From: an uncultured Clostridia bacterium
GTDB taxonomy: Bacteria; Bacillota; Clostridia; Christensenellales; Borkfalkiaceae
Reading direction: 5' to 3'
NCBI GenBank assembly: GCA_947090365.1
Contig: CAMUNT010000032.1
Location: 1-6,218, forward strand
DNA: 6,218 bases
This document shows, piece by piece, positions 4,886 through 6,218 of this stretch (its first letter is position 1; every line of letters starts with the position of its first letter). Under the pieces are notes generated by a model. The model had not been told where the DNA came from and did not search any database. It saw only the letters and a program-made list of their open reading frames with translations. The position numbers were made by a program, and so were the translations under genes.

Positions 4886-6100
4886 TCACCTGAGTTTACT
4901 CAATATTTTTTCAAGAGCATATTTGCCATGTTCGTAAGTAAGCCCACCTTGAAAATATGCGATATAAGGTGGTTTAACGGGACCGTCGGCAGATAATTCA
5001 ATCGACGCGCCCGATACGAACGTTCCCGCCGCCATAATAATTTTTTCGTCATAACCGGGCATATCCCAAGGTTCACAGGTCACGAAACCGTCAATCGGAG
5101 ACGCGTACTGCACTTCCCTTATGAAGTTAACCATTTTTTCTGCGCTGTCAAATTTTATTGCGCGCGTAATGTCGTACGGAATTTTATCAAGCGACGGATA
5201 ATTTTCAAAACCGAGTTCACCCATCGCCTGCCCGATTAAAAGACTGGTTTTAATGGCCTGCGCAACGGTATGCGGCGCTAAAAAGAGTCCCTGATACAAA
5301 TACTGATAACCGGACGCATAGGAACCTACTTCCAAGCCTATTGACGGCGCCGTAAGTCTTTTACCTATTTGCTGGATATACTTATCGTTACCGCAAATAT
5401 AACCACCGTTCTGTGCAAGCCCGCCGCCCGCGTTTTTAATGAGCGAACCGACGACTATATCGGCGCCTGCTTCGGTCGGCTCTTTCTTTTCAACAAATTC
5501 GCCATAGCAGTTATCAACGAAGATACAGCCCGCAAAGCCTGCTTCCCTTAAAAATTTACAAACATTTTCTATCTGTTTGCAGGAAAGCGCGTCACGAAGC
5601 TCGTACCCGCGCGAACGTTGTATATACACGACTTTTACGCCGTCATTTAACTTTGATTTTACAGCCTTAAAATCAAAATCGCCGTCTTTTAAATCACAGT
5701 AATCGAATTTTACCCCGAAATCTTTTAAAGAACCGTTCCCTTCTCCGAAAATAACCTGTCTAATAGTATCGTACGGCATACCTGTTATACAAAGCAATAT
5801 ATCTTTAGGGCGGAGCAGTCCGAAAAGCGCAACCGTTAAAGCGTGCGTCCCTGATAAAAGATGTGGGGAAACTATACCGCTTTCCGCACCGAACACTTGC
5901 GCATACAGCCTGCCCAAACAGTCCCTACCCTCGTCGTCGTAGCCGTAACCCGTAGTTCCGTTAAAATGCCTTAACGCAACCCTGTTTTCCCTGAACGCAT
6001 TTAAGACCTTAACCTGATTGAAATAAGCTATTTCTTCAACGGTTTTAAACTTTTCACTGAGTTTAAACTCACATTGTTCGATAAATTTTTTATTGTTCAT
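4886..6100 (-). CDS. methionine gamma-lyase family PLP enzyme ('aluminum resistance protein', YnbB-like)
   Basis: This 404-residue fold-type I PLP enzyme belongs to the family called methionine gamma-lyase-like or 'aluminum resistance protein' (B. subtilis YnbB). SGTHALTVALFG (83-94) is the phosphate-binding region, IFVDNCYGEF (193-202) has Asp196 for the pyridine nitrogen, and GSLIKNAGGG (218-227) holds the PLP lysine, Lys222. GYGYDDEGRDCLGRLYAQVFG (51-71) is a conserved family block. By relation it should act on sulfur amino acids or a similar substrate, but the true substrate of this subfamily is not well settled and resistance to aluminium is an old label. The ATG at 6100 has GGAG (6108-6111) 7 nt upstream. 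Its start overlaps the end of miaA by 11 bp, an order common in Bacillota. Confidence 0.9.
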   Translation of the reverse strand: MNNKKFIEQCEFKLSEKFKTVEEIAYFNQVKVLNAFRENRVALRHFNGTTGYGYDDEGRDCLGRLYAQVFGAESGIVSPHLLSGTHALTVALFGLLRPKDILLCITGMPYDTIRQVIFGEGNGSLKDFGVKFDYCDLKDGDFDFKAVKSKLNDGVKVVYIQRSRGYELRDALSCKQIENVCKFLREAGFAGCIFVDNCYGEFVEKKEPTEAGADIVVGSLIKNAGGGLAQNGGYICGNDKYIQQIGKRLTAPSIGLEVGSYASGYQYLYQGLFLAPHTVAQAIKTSLLIGQAMGELGFENYPSLDKIPYDITRAIKFDSAEKMVNFIREVQYASPIDGFVTCEPWDMPGYDEKIIMAAGTFVSGASIELSADGPVKPPYIAYFQGGLTYEHGKYALEKILSKLR

Positions 6101-6218
6101 TCAATAACTCCAAAACCTTGTCCACCGTAGCCTCTTCGGGTTTAAGCCAAATAAGTCCGTTAAGTTTTTTAAAAAAAGTAATTTGTCTTTTCGCGTAGTG
6201 ACGGGTATTTTGCTTAAT
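6090..6218 (-). CDS. miaA: tRNA dimethylallyltransferase MiaA, C-terminal end (partial)
   Basis: MiaA transfers a dimethylallyl group to the N6 of A37 in tRNAs reading UNN codons. Only the last 42 residues are in the window; the frame is open to the right edge. The key motif is NTRHYAKRQITFF (4-16), matching the conserved TRxYAKRQ-TWF block near the MiaA C-terminus, with Phe where Trp is usual. The tail GLIWLKPEEATVDKVLELLNE is typical of the family. The stop codon (6090-6092) lies inside the start of the downstream lyase gene, in another frame, so the two are translationally coupled. Confidence 0.9.
   Translation of the reverse strand: MKQNTRHYAKRQITFFKKLNGLIWLKPEEATVDKVLELLNEQ

Overview
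The window reads as chromosomal core DNA from a low-to-moderate-GC member of the Bacillota, most likely the class Clostridia. The evidence is indirect: strong GGAG-type ribosome binding sites, many A/T-rich intrinsic terminators, a tRNA-Trp with encoded CCA of the usual Firmicutes form, a ComEB-type dCMP deaminase, a long (human-like) adenylosuccinate lyase, and a miaA gene overlapping a methionine gamma-lyase/'aluminum resistance' family gene. I cannot name a genus. No transposase, phage gene, CRISPR array or toxin-antitoxin pair is visible, and I see no convincing new multi-gene system.

Layout. Positions 1-51 (+) are the 3' two thirds of a tRNA-Trp, followed by its terminator (53-88). A second copy of the tRNA 3' end plus terminator lies at 164-220. 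The scar between them holds a 16-bp palindrome and a hairpin-rich insert that appears to split a tRNA T-loop. This is the most unusual part of the window. Converging on it is a minus-strand operon running from 2662 to 222: dCMP deaminase (pyrimidine deoxynucleotide supply), a cytoplasmic cyclophilin and PurB (purine synthesis). A good sigma-A-type promoter sits at 2692-2720, with a 13-bp inverted repeat over its -10 box.

Divergent from that operon is groES-groEL (2806-4739, +), the chaperonin operon. It ends in a strong terminator that can work in both directions. No CIRCE or CtsR operator is visible in the 143-bp divergent region. Convergent with groEL, at the right end, are the C-terminal end of miaA (tRNA A37 prenylation) and a PLP-dependent methionine gamma-lyase family enzyme, overlapping by 11 bp and reading leftwards.

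How the genes relate. The deaminase-cyclophilin-purB operon mixes nucleotide metabolism with peptidyl-prolyl isomerisation. It shares a divergent promoter region with the chaperonin genes, so protein folding functions lie on both sides of one intergenic region. Whether this reflects shared control is inference only.
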